Shown: positions 1-5,930 of the stretch, piece by piece
Layout: each line of letters starts with the position of its first letter
How positions within the stretch are numbered: position 1 is the stretch's first letter
Source: Acidobacteriaceae bacterium
GTDB lineage: Bacteria; Acidobacteriota; Terriglobia; Terriglobales; Acidobacteriaceae
Assembly (NCBI GenBank): GCA_003154055.1
Contig: PMCH01000313.1
Span: 5,982 to 11,911, forward strand
Length of the DNA stretch: 5,930 nt
Reading direction: 5' to 3'
Position numbers and translations under genes: made by a program
Notes under the pieces: model-generated
Database searches by the model: none
What the model was told of the DNA's origin: nothing
Seen by the model: only the letters and a program-made list of their open reading frames with translations

Positions 1-1385
1 CCTTTCGGCAGAGGAAACTGCGCCTGGCGGACCTTTCCCGGCAAGGGATATCCGGCATCCAGACAGCCGCCAATGACGAGGTTGCCGTTGGTGTCAAGAA
101 CCGAAACCCGCAGCACGCCGGGCACACCGGCAACTCCGTCGTTGACCAAGCCAAGGATCAGGCCGGGATAGCCGCGCTCCTCGTAGGTCCAGATCCAGGA
201 AGGACGCACGCGATAGCCTATGCTGCGAGCCGCACTGTCAATCGCAGCAGGATACTTCTCATAGTAAGCAAGGATGCGGTCGGCGCGGATCCGGTGCCAG
301 TTCCAGAGCGAGAAATAGCATGCTCCGACGTCGCGCACGTGACTCACCACCTGGTCCGTGTAGGGAACGCCCTGGTTGAGGTGCAGGCTGGCCGGTGAGC
401 CGTCGGACATGCCGACTTCCACCGTCACGCCCACCCACGGTGGACGATTACTCAGCGTGTCAATCTGTTCGTTTTCGATGAAGATGGTGTCGGTGCGCAG
501 CCAGTTCGCGCTCCGGATCGTACGGTCTACGAGTTCGGAGTTTCCGACCTTGCTGAAATCGGGTTGAGTATTGGTGGCGAGCGGCGTCTTTCTCCAGCGC
601 AGAAGTTGGTACTCCAACATGTTGACGAAGGTGGACTCCGCCGTCGGGTAATCCGGGAAGGGATTTATTTCGAGCGGCCAGGTGTGGCCCTCGCCCCAGA
701 ATCCGTACATCGCCGTATCCACATATTCAACTTGCGGATGACCGTCGTAGGCGTCTGCCAGCAGGTCCGTAAGTTCGCGAAAGGCGGACTGGAAGCGCGG
801 ATCGTCATAGCGCGGTTCGAGACGCTCGCGCTTCTGCCATGTTCCCAGCTTCACCATGGGAACCTTCCCGTCGAGGAAGGCGGGCAGCGGCGATTCCGCG
901 ATGTCGGGGTTGCTCATCATCACCCGCAAGCCAATACGCTTGCCGTACTGACGGGCAAGATCGAAGGTTGTCTTCCAGTGCTCACATAAATCCAGCCGGC
1001 CCGATTTCTGCTGGACGTCTTTCCAGTTCACGCGCAGGTAGAGCGCGCTGCCGAGCGGCAAGCGGACGAGGTCCTCGATCAACTTTTCCTGACTTTGACC
1101 GGCGTTGCGGGGCGGGCCCATCTCGTCGCATATGTAAGTCACCAGCCCCATGCCGTAGTTCGGCACCGGATCGGGGGAAGGCGTGGTGGCCATCAGCACG
1201 TTCCAACTGGGAAACAGATCAGTGGGGAACGGGCCCTGGTAGAGACGATCCGCCACCAGCGGCCCGGAGCCAAAATCGTACTTTTCGAAGTTGTGCCCGG
1301 GCACATAGGCGTGGAGTGGCTGTGCCGCCAGTCCGGCTGCCAGAGCGGCCGTTCCGGTTGCCTTCAGGAAATCGCGGCGGATCAT
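1..1385 (-). CDS. Tat-exported glycosidase-like TIM-barrel protein, 3' end missing (DUF4832-like)
   Basis: The frame is open from ATG at 1385 to the left edge: 461 codons and no stop. The start is supported by an AAGGGGG ribosome site 6 nt upstream and by the Tat signal that follows: MIRRDFLK (R3, R4), then an Ala/Gly/Leu-rich segment (residues 9-21), with probable cleavage near A26. This predicts folded export to the periplasm or cell surface. The body resembles clan-A glycosidase barrels: YLRVNW at 116-121 followed by the 'DVQQKSG' turn, an (R)xGLRVMM strand, YGFWGEGH at 227-234, and FIENEQ at 302-307. E232 and E304 are plausible acid residues by position, which is inference only. From about residue 388 a beta-rich domain begins (GYRVRP, LILGLVNDG, GVLRVSVLD), similar in style to the C-terminal domain of DUF4832 proteins. 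I cannot name a substrate. Alternatives are a non-catalytic sugar-binding barrel or a distant GH42-like enzyme. Coding is near certain; the family is moderately certain. Confidence 0.85.
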   Translation of the reverse strand, partial: MIRRDFLKATGTAALAAGLAAQPLHAYVPGHNFEKYDFGSGPLVADRLYQGPFPTDLFPSWNVLMATTPSPDPVPNYGMGLVTYICDEMGPPRNAGQSQEKLIEDLVRLPLGSALYLRVNWKDVQQKSGRLDLCEHWKTTFDLARQYGKRIGLRVMMSNPDIAESPLPAFLDGKVPMVKLGTWQKRERLEPRYDDPRFQSAFRELTDLLADAYDGHPQVEYVDTAMYGFWGEGHTWPLEINPFPDYPTAESTFVNMLEYQLLRWRKTPLATNTQPDFSKVGNSELVDRTIRSANWLRTDTIFIENEQIDTLSNRPPWVGVTVEVGMSDGSPASLHLNQGVPYTDQVVSHVRDVGACYFSLWNWHRIRADRILAYYEKYPAAIDSAARSIGYRVRPSWIWTYEERGYPGLILGLVNDGVAGVPGVLRVSVLDTNGNLVIGGCLDAGYPLPGKVRQAQFPLPK

Positions 1386-1386
1386 G

Positions 1387-1560
1387 TCAAGCCCCCTTGC
1401 GCGAAGAAGAGTAATCGGTCGAGTTTGTCCAGGAGCGGATGGCGGCCAGATTCTCCTCTGGATGGGGAAAGCTTTCGTAGCGGCCGGGGATGTCCTTGTG
1501 CACTTCGATGCCGAAGGCACCGCTTTCCTGGGCGCATTCCGCGAAGCGAGAGGACGCTAA
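1387..1560 (-). pseudogene. Orphan 3' end of an unidentified gene, coupled to the Tat protein
   Basis: The minus strand holds 57 codons ending in TGA (1389-1387), one base before the ATG of the next gene. The translation contains FGIEVHKDIPGRYESFPHP, then EENLAAIRSWTNSTDY, ending SSSRKGA. Third codon positions are mostly G or C over about the last 43 codons, as in the neighbouring genes, and the composition looks like a soluble protein. No convincing start codon with a ribosome site exists: the only in-frame candidate is GTG at 1503, with no close purine tract. Upstream, the frame runs into the palindromic repeat and then into the receptor gene in a non-coding frame. The simplest reading is that the 5' part of a co-transcribed gene was deleted or replaced, leaving its tail. 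I do not recognise the family. The alternatives are a short real gene starting at the GTG, or chance. Confidence 0.45.
1392..1398 (-). promoter_or_regulatory. Ribosome binding site of the Tat-exported protein
   Basis: The minus strand reads AAGGGGG, 6 nt before the ATG at 1385. It lies inside the last codons of the preceding open frame (stop TGA at 1389-1387). Ribosomes ending that frame would therefore sit directly on this start, an arrangement typical of translational coupling. It fixes the start codon that places the twin-arginine motif at residues 3-4. Confidence 0.7.
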
Positions 1561-1564
1561 CAGA

Positions 1565-1641
1565 GGGGATGACAGCGAGAGATCTGAAGTCTTCCTCGAC
1601 CTCCGGCTAACTGCAGATCCCTCGCCCCCCTCGGGATGACA
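1565..1641. repeat. Intergenic palindromic repeat element (GGGATGACA type)
   Basis: Two 16-nt arms at 1575-1590 and 1610-1625 are inverted copies with 14 of 16 positions pairing, around a 19-nt loop. The word GGGATGACA occurs at 1566-1574, touching the left arm, and again in the same orientation at 1633-1641, just past the right arm. The arms carry GATCT/GATCC next to CTCGC, and the right half reads GATCCCTCGCCCCCCTCGGG followed by ATGACA. This fits a dispersed repeat with a GATCCTTCGC...CAGGATGACA core that I recall from many acidobacterial and other environmental genomes. Transcribed from the minus strand, the RNA could fold into a long imperfect hairpin 38 nt after the receptor stop codon, so it might slow or end transcription or protect the receptor mRNA. 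There is no U-tract, so it is not a standard intrinsic terminator. Confidence 0.6.
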
Positions 1642-1678
1642 ATTCATAGGGTGTTCAACTAACTGGTTCAAGCGACTT

Positions 1679-4600
1679 CTAGAACTGGAAGCGTGCTCCA
1701 AACTGCATCCTACGGTAATTGTTGGTGGTGGATGTGACCGTGCCGAAAACGCCATCCCCTGATCCACCATCCGGGAAGGCAAAGCGTTGATGATTGAAGG
1801 CATTGAACATTTCGAAACGCACCTGGAGTAACTTGCCCTCGCGGATCTTGAACTCCTTGGAAAGCGAAGTATCCATGCTGCGGATACCGTCACCTCGTAA
1901 ATTGGAGAAGTGCCGGGGAGCATTGCCGGGAATGTTGTCGCCCGGATCGGCGAAACAATCCTGATTCAGGTAAGGGAGGTTCGAACTGGCTGCTTGGCGG
2001 TAACTCAAACCGGTCCGGAGTTGGGAACAGATCACATCCGGCCGCGGGTTGCCATCGCCCAGGCGCCCGACGCTGTTTTGGATGGCGAGCGGTTGCCCGG
2101 ATTGCAGGGTGATAACCCCGCTGAGCGACCAGCCCCCGACGATGCCGTCCGCTACCCGATTCATGCCGCCCCCAATCCAACGATCCCTCCCGACGGGAAG
2201 GTCGAGAATGATGGCTGCAGTCAAGCGGTGTGGAGCATCGTTGGCGCTGATCCCGTGCTCGGCCTTCAGATTGTCCAGCAACTGCGGATTATCGTACTGG
2301 AGGTTGCCAATCCAGGCGTTCCGTCCTGCAGCGGAATCATCCGTAGACTTGGAGAAGGTGTAGTTGCCTTCAAAGCTGATGTAGTGGCTAGCGCGCTTCT
2401 GGAAGCGAACTTGCAGCGAATGGTACCAGGAGTTGGCAGTCAGCGTCGGCAACCCTTCGAAGCCGCCGTCAAATTGCGGGTAGGGCAACAGTAGGAGGTA
2501 TTGTGGAATTGTGTCATCGCCGTAGCGGGAGTCCGCCACATCGGCCGGGTTGAAGATCGGGCTTGCCGGACAATACGAGGCCGGTGAGGCCACGGTCGTG
2601 AAGAAGCATTGGAAGGGGTTGGGTACCTCAGTATTGAAGTAATCCGTTACAGCGTTGTTGTCGGGATCGTGGGTCGGGTTCAACGTCGCAACCAGCTCAT
2701 TGCGGATCGAAGAGGGGAGAAAGTTGCGGTTGCGGGTGGAAATACCTCCGGCGCCGGCCCAAGGCAGGTGCGTGCTGCGGTTGGCGGAGTAATCGACTCC
2801 CACAACGATCTGACCCGGAAACATGTGCTGAATACCCAGGTTCCACTGGTAGATCTCGGCGTTGCGCGCGGTGTTCGTGTCCAGATCGCTGGAGTTGCCG
2901 AAGCCCCACTGCGCCAACTTGCCGTACGTGGTTCCCTGCGGCGGTGCGAGGCCGCCAGGAAATGGGCTGTCACAGTTGGGCTGCAGCGGAGAGGGTCCGA
3001 GACATGCAAATTGGGTTGCGTAATCGTCTTTGGTGAAATACATCTGGGCCGTCTTCGCGAATGTCGGGCCGGCATACTGGTAGTTGGTGGCCACATTCAT
3101 CCCGTAGAAGAGTCCAGCGCCGCCCCGCAGCACGGTGTTGGAAGCGAGTTGATAGGCAAAGCCGAGACGCGGAGCAAAATTGTTTCGATCCACTGGCGAG
3201 TTACGGTGGCCGGACGTGGGGAAGACTGTCGTCCCTCTAATCGCGCCGATCTGCCCAAAGTCAAGCTCCGGGTGGTCGGGGTCCTGGTTGCGGCTCACCG
3301 GAATGTTGATTCCCGTGTCTCCAGTGAAGTTGCTGAACGAGAGCCGGTTGTGGCGCTCGTTGTAGGGAGTGCTCCATTCATAGCGCAAGCCGAGATTAAG
3401 CGTCAGCTTGGGCGTGACCTTCCAGTTGTCCTGCACGTAGAAGGCGGTGTCCTTCGACTTGTCCGCTACTGCGGGAACCAGGTGCAGCGAAGCCCCATAG
3501 GCAAACCCGGTCAAGATCGTCGCAAAGGGATTCCCCTCATTGTTGTCTCCCTTGCCCGCATTGGGTGCGGAGGTGGTTACATCCCGTGAGAAATCGAAGA
3601 TGCCGGTGGGATTGTCGGGTTGCCAAAAGTAGTTGAAGAAGACGCGCTGCTCGCCGCCGAACGTCACCGAATGAGCTCCCTTCACCCACTGCAAAGCGGA
3701 GGAGTAACTGACCAGGGTGTGGGCAAAGCGAGTATCCACGCAGCACTGATTAAAAAGCGAGGTCATACCGGCATCGACATTGATCGTGGGCATGCGGGTA
3801 AGCCCATTGGCTGCCAGGACCGGCGACAAGCCGACAGAGTCCAGCGTTGGATAGTTGTTACTGATGCCGGGGGCATGCACGCGGTCCACGCTGATGCGGC
3901 TGGTCCACAGTTTGGTTGGAGTGATGGCCCAGTTGTACTCCGCGCTACCGTTCTGGGAGGTCGTGATGTAAATAACGCCATCACCGTCATCGCCGAAAAC
4001 GGTGGGTTGGGTGAGTATGTCGTGATGACGACTGTAACGCCCGCCGATCTTGTGGTTAGCCGTGATCTGATGATCCAATTTGACATCGAACTGCCAGGCC
4101 GGAGCGGAGGAAACGATGACTTGACGGAAGTTGGTCTCCGGATAGACCGCGTCCGGTATGTTGGCGTGCGGATACAGATTCAGAATCGCCTGGCCGATGG
4201 GGTCGATCTTGTCGGCGGGGATTATGTTGCCGGGGAATTGTGTTCGTGGGCAGGGCGTGGGAGATCCCTGGTTTCCAGCGCACGGGTCGAAGATGCCGTT
4301 ACTGTTCGCGGGGCTGTTAGAGAAATTGCCCGCGCGCTCGTCGTCAGTGGGAACGATCCCTTCCAGGGTGCTGGGATCCTGCTGGCGAACCTTCTCGAAA
4401 TCGACAAAGAAGAATGTCTTGTTCTTCTTCAGAGGACCGCCCAGAGAGAAGCCATATTGATCCCGCACGTGGTCGGGCTTTTTGCCGGAGTTAAAGTAGT
4501 CGCGGGCATCAAACGCCGCCCGCTGCCCGTACCACCACCCGCTGCCGTGGAAGGCGTTCGAGCCCTGCTTCAAGACCATGTTCACGATGGTGCCGCCGTT

Positions 4601-5341
4601 GTTGCCGAACTCGGCGGAAAAGCCGTTGTTCTGGACCTTGAATTCCTGCACGATCTCGACCGAAGGCTGGTAGTAGACGTTGGAGTTGCCGCCCTCGCCC
4701 TGTTCCGGCGCACTTATGGGACTGCCATCGAGGGTAACTTGGGCCGTGGCGTTCCGTTGGCCATTGGAAACGAAGTTGGTGCCGGTAGGATAGTTGTCGT
4801 TGATCCCGGAACCGCTGGTCTCGGTCACCCCGCCCGCCAGAAAGACCAGTCCGAACATGCCGCGGCTGTAGAGTGGAATGTCGCGCACGTACTCGTTGGT
4901 GACGGACGTGCCGAGAGAGGCATTCTCGGTGTCCAGCAGGGGCGCGGCCGAGGTGACCTCGACGGTCGTGATGACCCCCAGTGGGTGCAGTTCAAAGTCA
5001 ATCGTGGTCTGCTGGTCCACTTGCAGGACGACATTCTTTTTCTCCAGCACGCGAAAACCCTTTCCTTCCGTCCTGATGGTGTAGACTGCCGGGCGCAGGC
5101 CGGTCAAAATGTACATCCCATGATCGTTGCTGTGCGCCGTAAGAGAGATGTTCGTGGCGTCGTTGGTGATGGTGAGGGTCGCGTCCGGAACCACGGCACC
5201 GCTCTGGTCCGTCACCACCCCTCGCACCTGTGCCGTATAACTCGCTTGGCCGAGCGCGGCCTGGTGGAGAAACAAAACGGCCGCAAGTGCCGCTGCAAAC
5301 AAACCGAGGGAGCCACTGAACCGAATCCAGGCTAGCCGCAT
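1679..5341 (-). CDS. Oar-like TonB-dependent receptor with carboxypeptidase-regulatory-like domain
   Basis: This is a complete gene for 1220 residues, an outer-membrane beta-barrel expected to import a large ligand using TonB/ExbBD energy. The ATG at 5341 is chosen because GGAGG lies 7 nt upstream and the protein then opens with a signal peptide (MRLAWIR, hydrophobic 12-30, cleavage near A33). The frame stays open upstream to a TTG at 5464, but that stretch is leader-like. Residues 37-118 form a CarboxypepD-reg-like beta-sandwich (VRGVVTDQSGAVVPDA, then GLRPAVYTIRTEGKGFR). The plug follows at about 125-265, with QVTLDGSPI (201-209) and FSAEFGNNGGTIVNMVLKQG (241-260). Then comes YGFSLGGPLKKNKTFFFVDFE, a long barrel with large Cys-containing loops, and the late strand VRFEMFNAFNHQRF (1174-1187). 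The protein ends in Phe (ARFQF), the expected C-terminal barrel signal. Length and layout match acidobacterial Oar-like receptors. No SusD-type gene is next to it, which is usual for this class. The ligand is unknown; a carbohydrate or peptide is likely from context. Confidence 0.95.
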   Translation of the reverse strand: MRLAWIRFSGSLGLFAAALAAVLFLHQAALGQASYTAQVRGVVTDQSGAVVPDATLTITNDATNISLTAHSNDHGMYILTGLRPAVYTIRTEGKGFRVLEKKNVVLQVDQQTTIDFELHPLGVITTVEVTSAAPLLDTENASLGTSVTNEYVRDIPLYSRGMFGLVFLAGGVTETSGSGINDNYPTGTNFVSNGQRNATAQVTLDGSPISAPEQGEGGNSNVYYQPSVEIVQEFKVQNNGFSAEFGNNGGTIVNMVLKQGSNAFHGSGWWYGQRAAFDARDYFNSGKKPDHVRDQYGFSLGGPLKKNKTFFFVDFEKVRQQDPSTLEGIVPTDDERAGNFSNSPANSNGIFDPCAGNQGSPTPCPRTQFPGNIIPADKIDPIGQAILNLYPHANIPDAVYPETNFRQVIVSSAPAWQFDVKLDHQITANHKIGGRYSRHHDILTQPTVFGDDGDGVIYITTSQNGSAEYNWAITPTKLWTSRISVDRVHAPGISNNYPTLDSVGLSPVLAANGLTRMPTINVDAGMTSLFNQCCVDTRFAHTLVSYSSALQWVKGAHSVTFGGEQRVFFNYFWQPDNPTGIFDFSRDVTTSAPNAGKGDNNEGNPFATILTGFAYGASLHLVPAVADKSKDTAFYVQDNWKVTPKLTLNLGLRYEWSTPYNERHNRLSFSNFTGDTGINIPVSRNQDPDHPELDFGQIGAIRGTTVFPTSGHRNSPVDRNNFAPRLGFAYQLASNTVLRGGAGLFYGMNVATNYQYAGPTFAKTAQMYFTKDDYATQFACLGPSPLQPNCDSPFPGGLAPPQGTTYGKLAQWGFGNSSDLDTNTARNAEIYQWNLGIQHMFPGQIVVGVDYSANRSTHLPWAGAGGISTRNRNFLPSSIRNELVATLNPTHDPDNNAVTDYFNTEVPNPFQCFFTTVASPASYCPASPIFNPADVADSRYGDDTIPQYLLLLPYPQFDGGFEGLPTLTANSWYHSLQVRFQKRASHYISFEGNYTFSKSTDDSAAGRNAWIGNLQYDNPQLLDNLKAEHGISANDAPHRLTAAIILDLPVGRDRWIGGGMNRVADGIVGGWSLSGVITLQSGQPLAIQNSVGRLGDGNPRPDVICSQLRTGLSYRQAASSNLPYLNQDCFADPGDNIPGNAPRHFSNLRGDGIRSMDTSLSKEFKIREGKLLQVRFEMFNAFNHQRFAFPDGGSGDGVFGTVTSTTNNYRRMQFGARFQF

Positions 5342-5348
5342 GATCAAA

Positions 5349-5353
5349 CCTCC
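5349..5353 (-). promoter_or_regulatory. Ribosome binding site of the TonB-dependent receptor
   Basis: The minus strand reads GGAGG (within CGGAGGT), 7 nt before the ATG at 5341. It is the only strong purine site in the leader. It decides the start in favour of the signal-peptide-proximal ATG over the upstream TTG at 5464, which has no comparable site. Confidence 0.85.
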
Positions 5354-5433
5354 GTGGGAAGTGCAGATGCCGAGCGCCGAAGCGTCGTGTTTCGTATTAT
5401 TGCGATATAGCTCTTTTGATTTCGTTTGCACCC

Positions 5434-5477
5434 AAAGTGAAACGGAAAACGACGGATAAGTCAAGCAGAAAGTGAAA
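5434..5477 (-). promoter_or_regulatory. Candidate promoter/operator region of the receptor gene
   Basis: The 172-nt gap between the kinase stop and the receptor start is locally AT-richer than the genes. The minus-strand word TTTCACTTT occurs twice in the same orientation (5477-5469 and 5442-5434), 35 nt apart. Between the copies is TTGACT (5464-5459), a fair match to a -35 hexamer; 17 nt later is TTCACT, which is only a weak -10 match and overlaps the second copy. Further down, AT-rich words (TATATC, AATAAT around 5395-5409) could also serve as a -10 box, but without a good partner. The repeated word could be a regulator site overlapping the promoter. No transcription factor can be named, and the start of transcription is not established. 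Confidence 0.3.
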
Positions 5478-5513
5478 AACAGGGTGCGGCGGGCGAAATG
5501 ATGAGAGGGGCGC

Positions 5514-5930
5514 TCAGCCGCTAATCGGAAACGCTCCGCGCCCGGCTGCGTCCCAGTGCTGCCGGAAAAATCCGAGCATGGTCCCGCGATCTACAAATGC
5601 CCCCGTTCCACCCTCTCTGGTGGTGGAGTACGCGCCGGCGATATTGGCAAGCGCAAGGCAGTCTTCAAGGGCAGCTCCTCGCAGGTACATATGAAGAAAC
5701 CCCGAATCAAAGCTGTCTCCGGCGCCCACGTCGTCGACGGGCTGCACGCTGGGCGGGCTGAGACTCCACTGCTGGTCACCAGAACGGCAAATGGAGGCTG
5801 AGGAACCGCTCTTCACCACGACGATCTTTGCCAGTCCGGCCAGCATGTCGACCGCCTTGGAGAGGTCGTCGGTGTGGGTCATCTTCTTCGCCTCGCGAGC
5901 ATTCGGCAAAACGATGTCGACGTATTTCAG
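5514..5930 (-). CDS. PfkB/ribokinase-family sugar kinase, 5' end missing
   Basis: The right edge cuts this gene; 138 C-terminal codons and the TGA remain. It enters the window as LKYVDIVLPNAREAKKM. The family normally has about 300-350 residues, so roughly half is visible. The NAREA word matches the N-x-x-E signature of the family (involved in Mg/phosphate binding), and IVVVKSG fits the conserved strand that usually ends in a Gly turn. The second PfkB signature is clear: VDDVGAGDSFDSGFLH, where the Asp of GAGD (window residue 72) is the catalytic base. The family consensus often has Thr where the second Asp of VDD stands. The following helix, LEDCLALANIAGAYSTTREG, matches the nucleotide-site end of the fold. 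The enzyme would phosphorylate a sugar or nucleoside with ATP in the cytoplasm; the substrate cannot be read. It lies upstream of the receptor on the same strand, with a 172-nt gap that may hold a separate promoter. No terminator hairpin is visible after the stop. Confidence 0.9.
   Translation of the reverse strand: MKYVDIVLPNAREAKKMTHTDDLSKAVDMLAGLAKIVVVKSGSSASICRSGDQQWSLSPPSVQPVDDVGAGDSFDSGFLHMYLRGAALEDCLALANIAGAYSTTREGGTGAFVDRGTMLGFFRQHWDAAGRGAFPISG

Noticed and set aside
1095..1610. A 171-codon plus-strand frame across the Tat protein start and the gap
   Set aside because: It is antisense to a well-supported gene start, crosses the repeat element, and its product has no recognisable motif.
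1561..1923. A longer version of the minus-strand frame ending at 1387, extended upstream to 1923
   Set aside because: The upstream part runs through the palindromic repeat and then overlaps the 3' end of the receptor gene in another frame. Only the part below about 1560 looks coding.
3620..5335. A 571-codon open frame on the plus strand, opposite the receptor gene
   Set aside because: It is in exact codon register with the receptor gene, so its stops would need TTA, CTA or TCA codons in the receptor, which are rare in this GC-rich gene. The translation shows no domain. The same explains the 326-codon plus frame at 2609-3589 and the frame at 564-989 opposite the Tat protein.
5374..5388. A small hairpin CGC-TTCG-GCG in the receptor leader
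   Set aside because: Only three base pairs support it and there are no further paired bases, so it is not distinguishable from chance and does not suggest a riboswitch.
5342..5464. N-terminal extension of the receptor to a TTG at 5464
   Set aside because: The extension would put 41 polar residues ahead of a clear signal peptide, and it overlaps the promoter-like words. The ATG at 5341 has a well-spaced GGAGG.
5474..5513. A possible terminator after the kinase gene (GC-rich stretch followed by a short T run on the minus strand)
   Set aside because: The GC-rich stretch is C-rich on one strand and does not contain complementary arms, so no hairpin forms ahead of the T run.

Overview
The window most likely comes from a high-GC soil-type bacterium of the phylum Acidobacteriota (Solibacter/Koribacter/Terriglobus-like). 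Three things suggest this: a large Oar-like TonB-dependent receptor with an N-terminal carboxypeptidase-regulatory-like domain, a receptor type strongly expanded in that phylum; a Tat-exported protein related to glycoside hydrolases; and an intergenic repeat of the GGATGACA / GATC-CTTCGC kind that is common in those genomes. The assignment is inferred from protein style, not from a marker gene.

Every gene is on the minus strand, so the transcriptional order runs from right to left. At the right edge (5514-5930) is the C-terminal half of a PfkB/ribokinase-family sugar kinase. A 172-bp gap follows, carrying a repeated 9-mer, a TTGACT box and a strong Shine-Dalgarno sequence. Next is a complete 1220-residue outer-membrane TonB-dependent receptor (1679-5341). 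The 293-bp gap after it holds a palindromic repeat element (1565-1641) and a 57-codon stretch that looks like the orphaned 3' end of another gene (1387-1560). The stop codon of that stretch lies one base before the start of the last gene. The last gene (1-1385, running off the left edge) encodes a Tat-exported protein with a probable TIM-barrel glycosidase-like fold and a C-terminal beta-sandwich-like domain.

Taken together this resembles a small carbohydrate-use locus: a receptor for import across the outer membrane, an exported glycosidase-like protein and a cytoplasmic sugar kinase. The substrate cannot be read from the sequence, and no SusD-like partner, transcription regulator or inner-membrane transporter lies in the window. 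I see no CRISPR array, tRNA, rRNA, transposase or clear evidence of a novel system. The most interesting points are the gene remnant coupled to the Tat protein, the repeat element beside it, and the repeated 9-mer upstream of the receptor.
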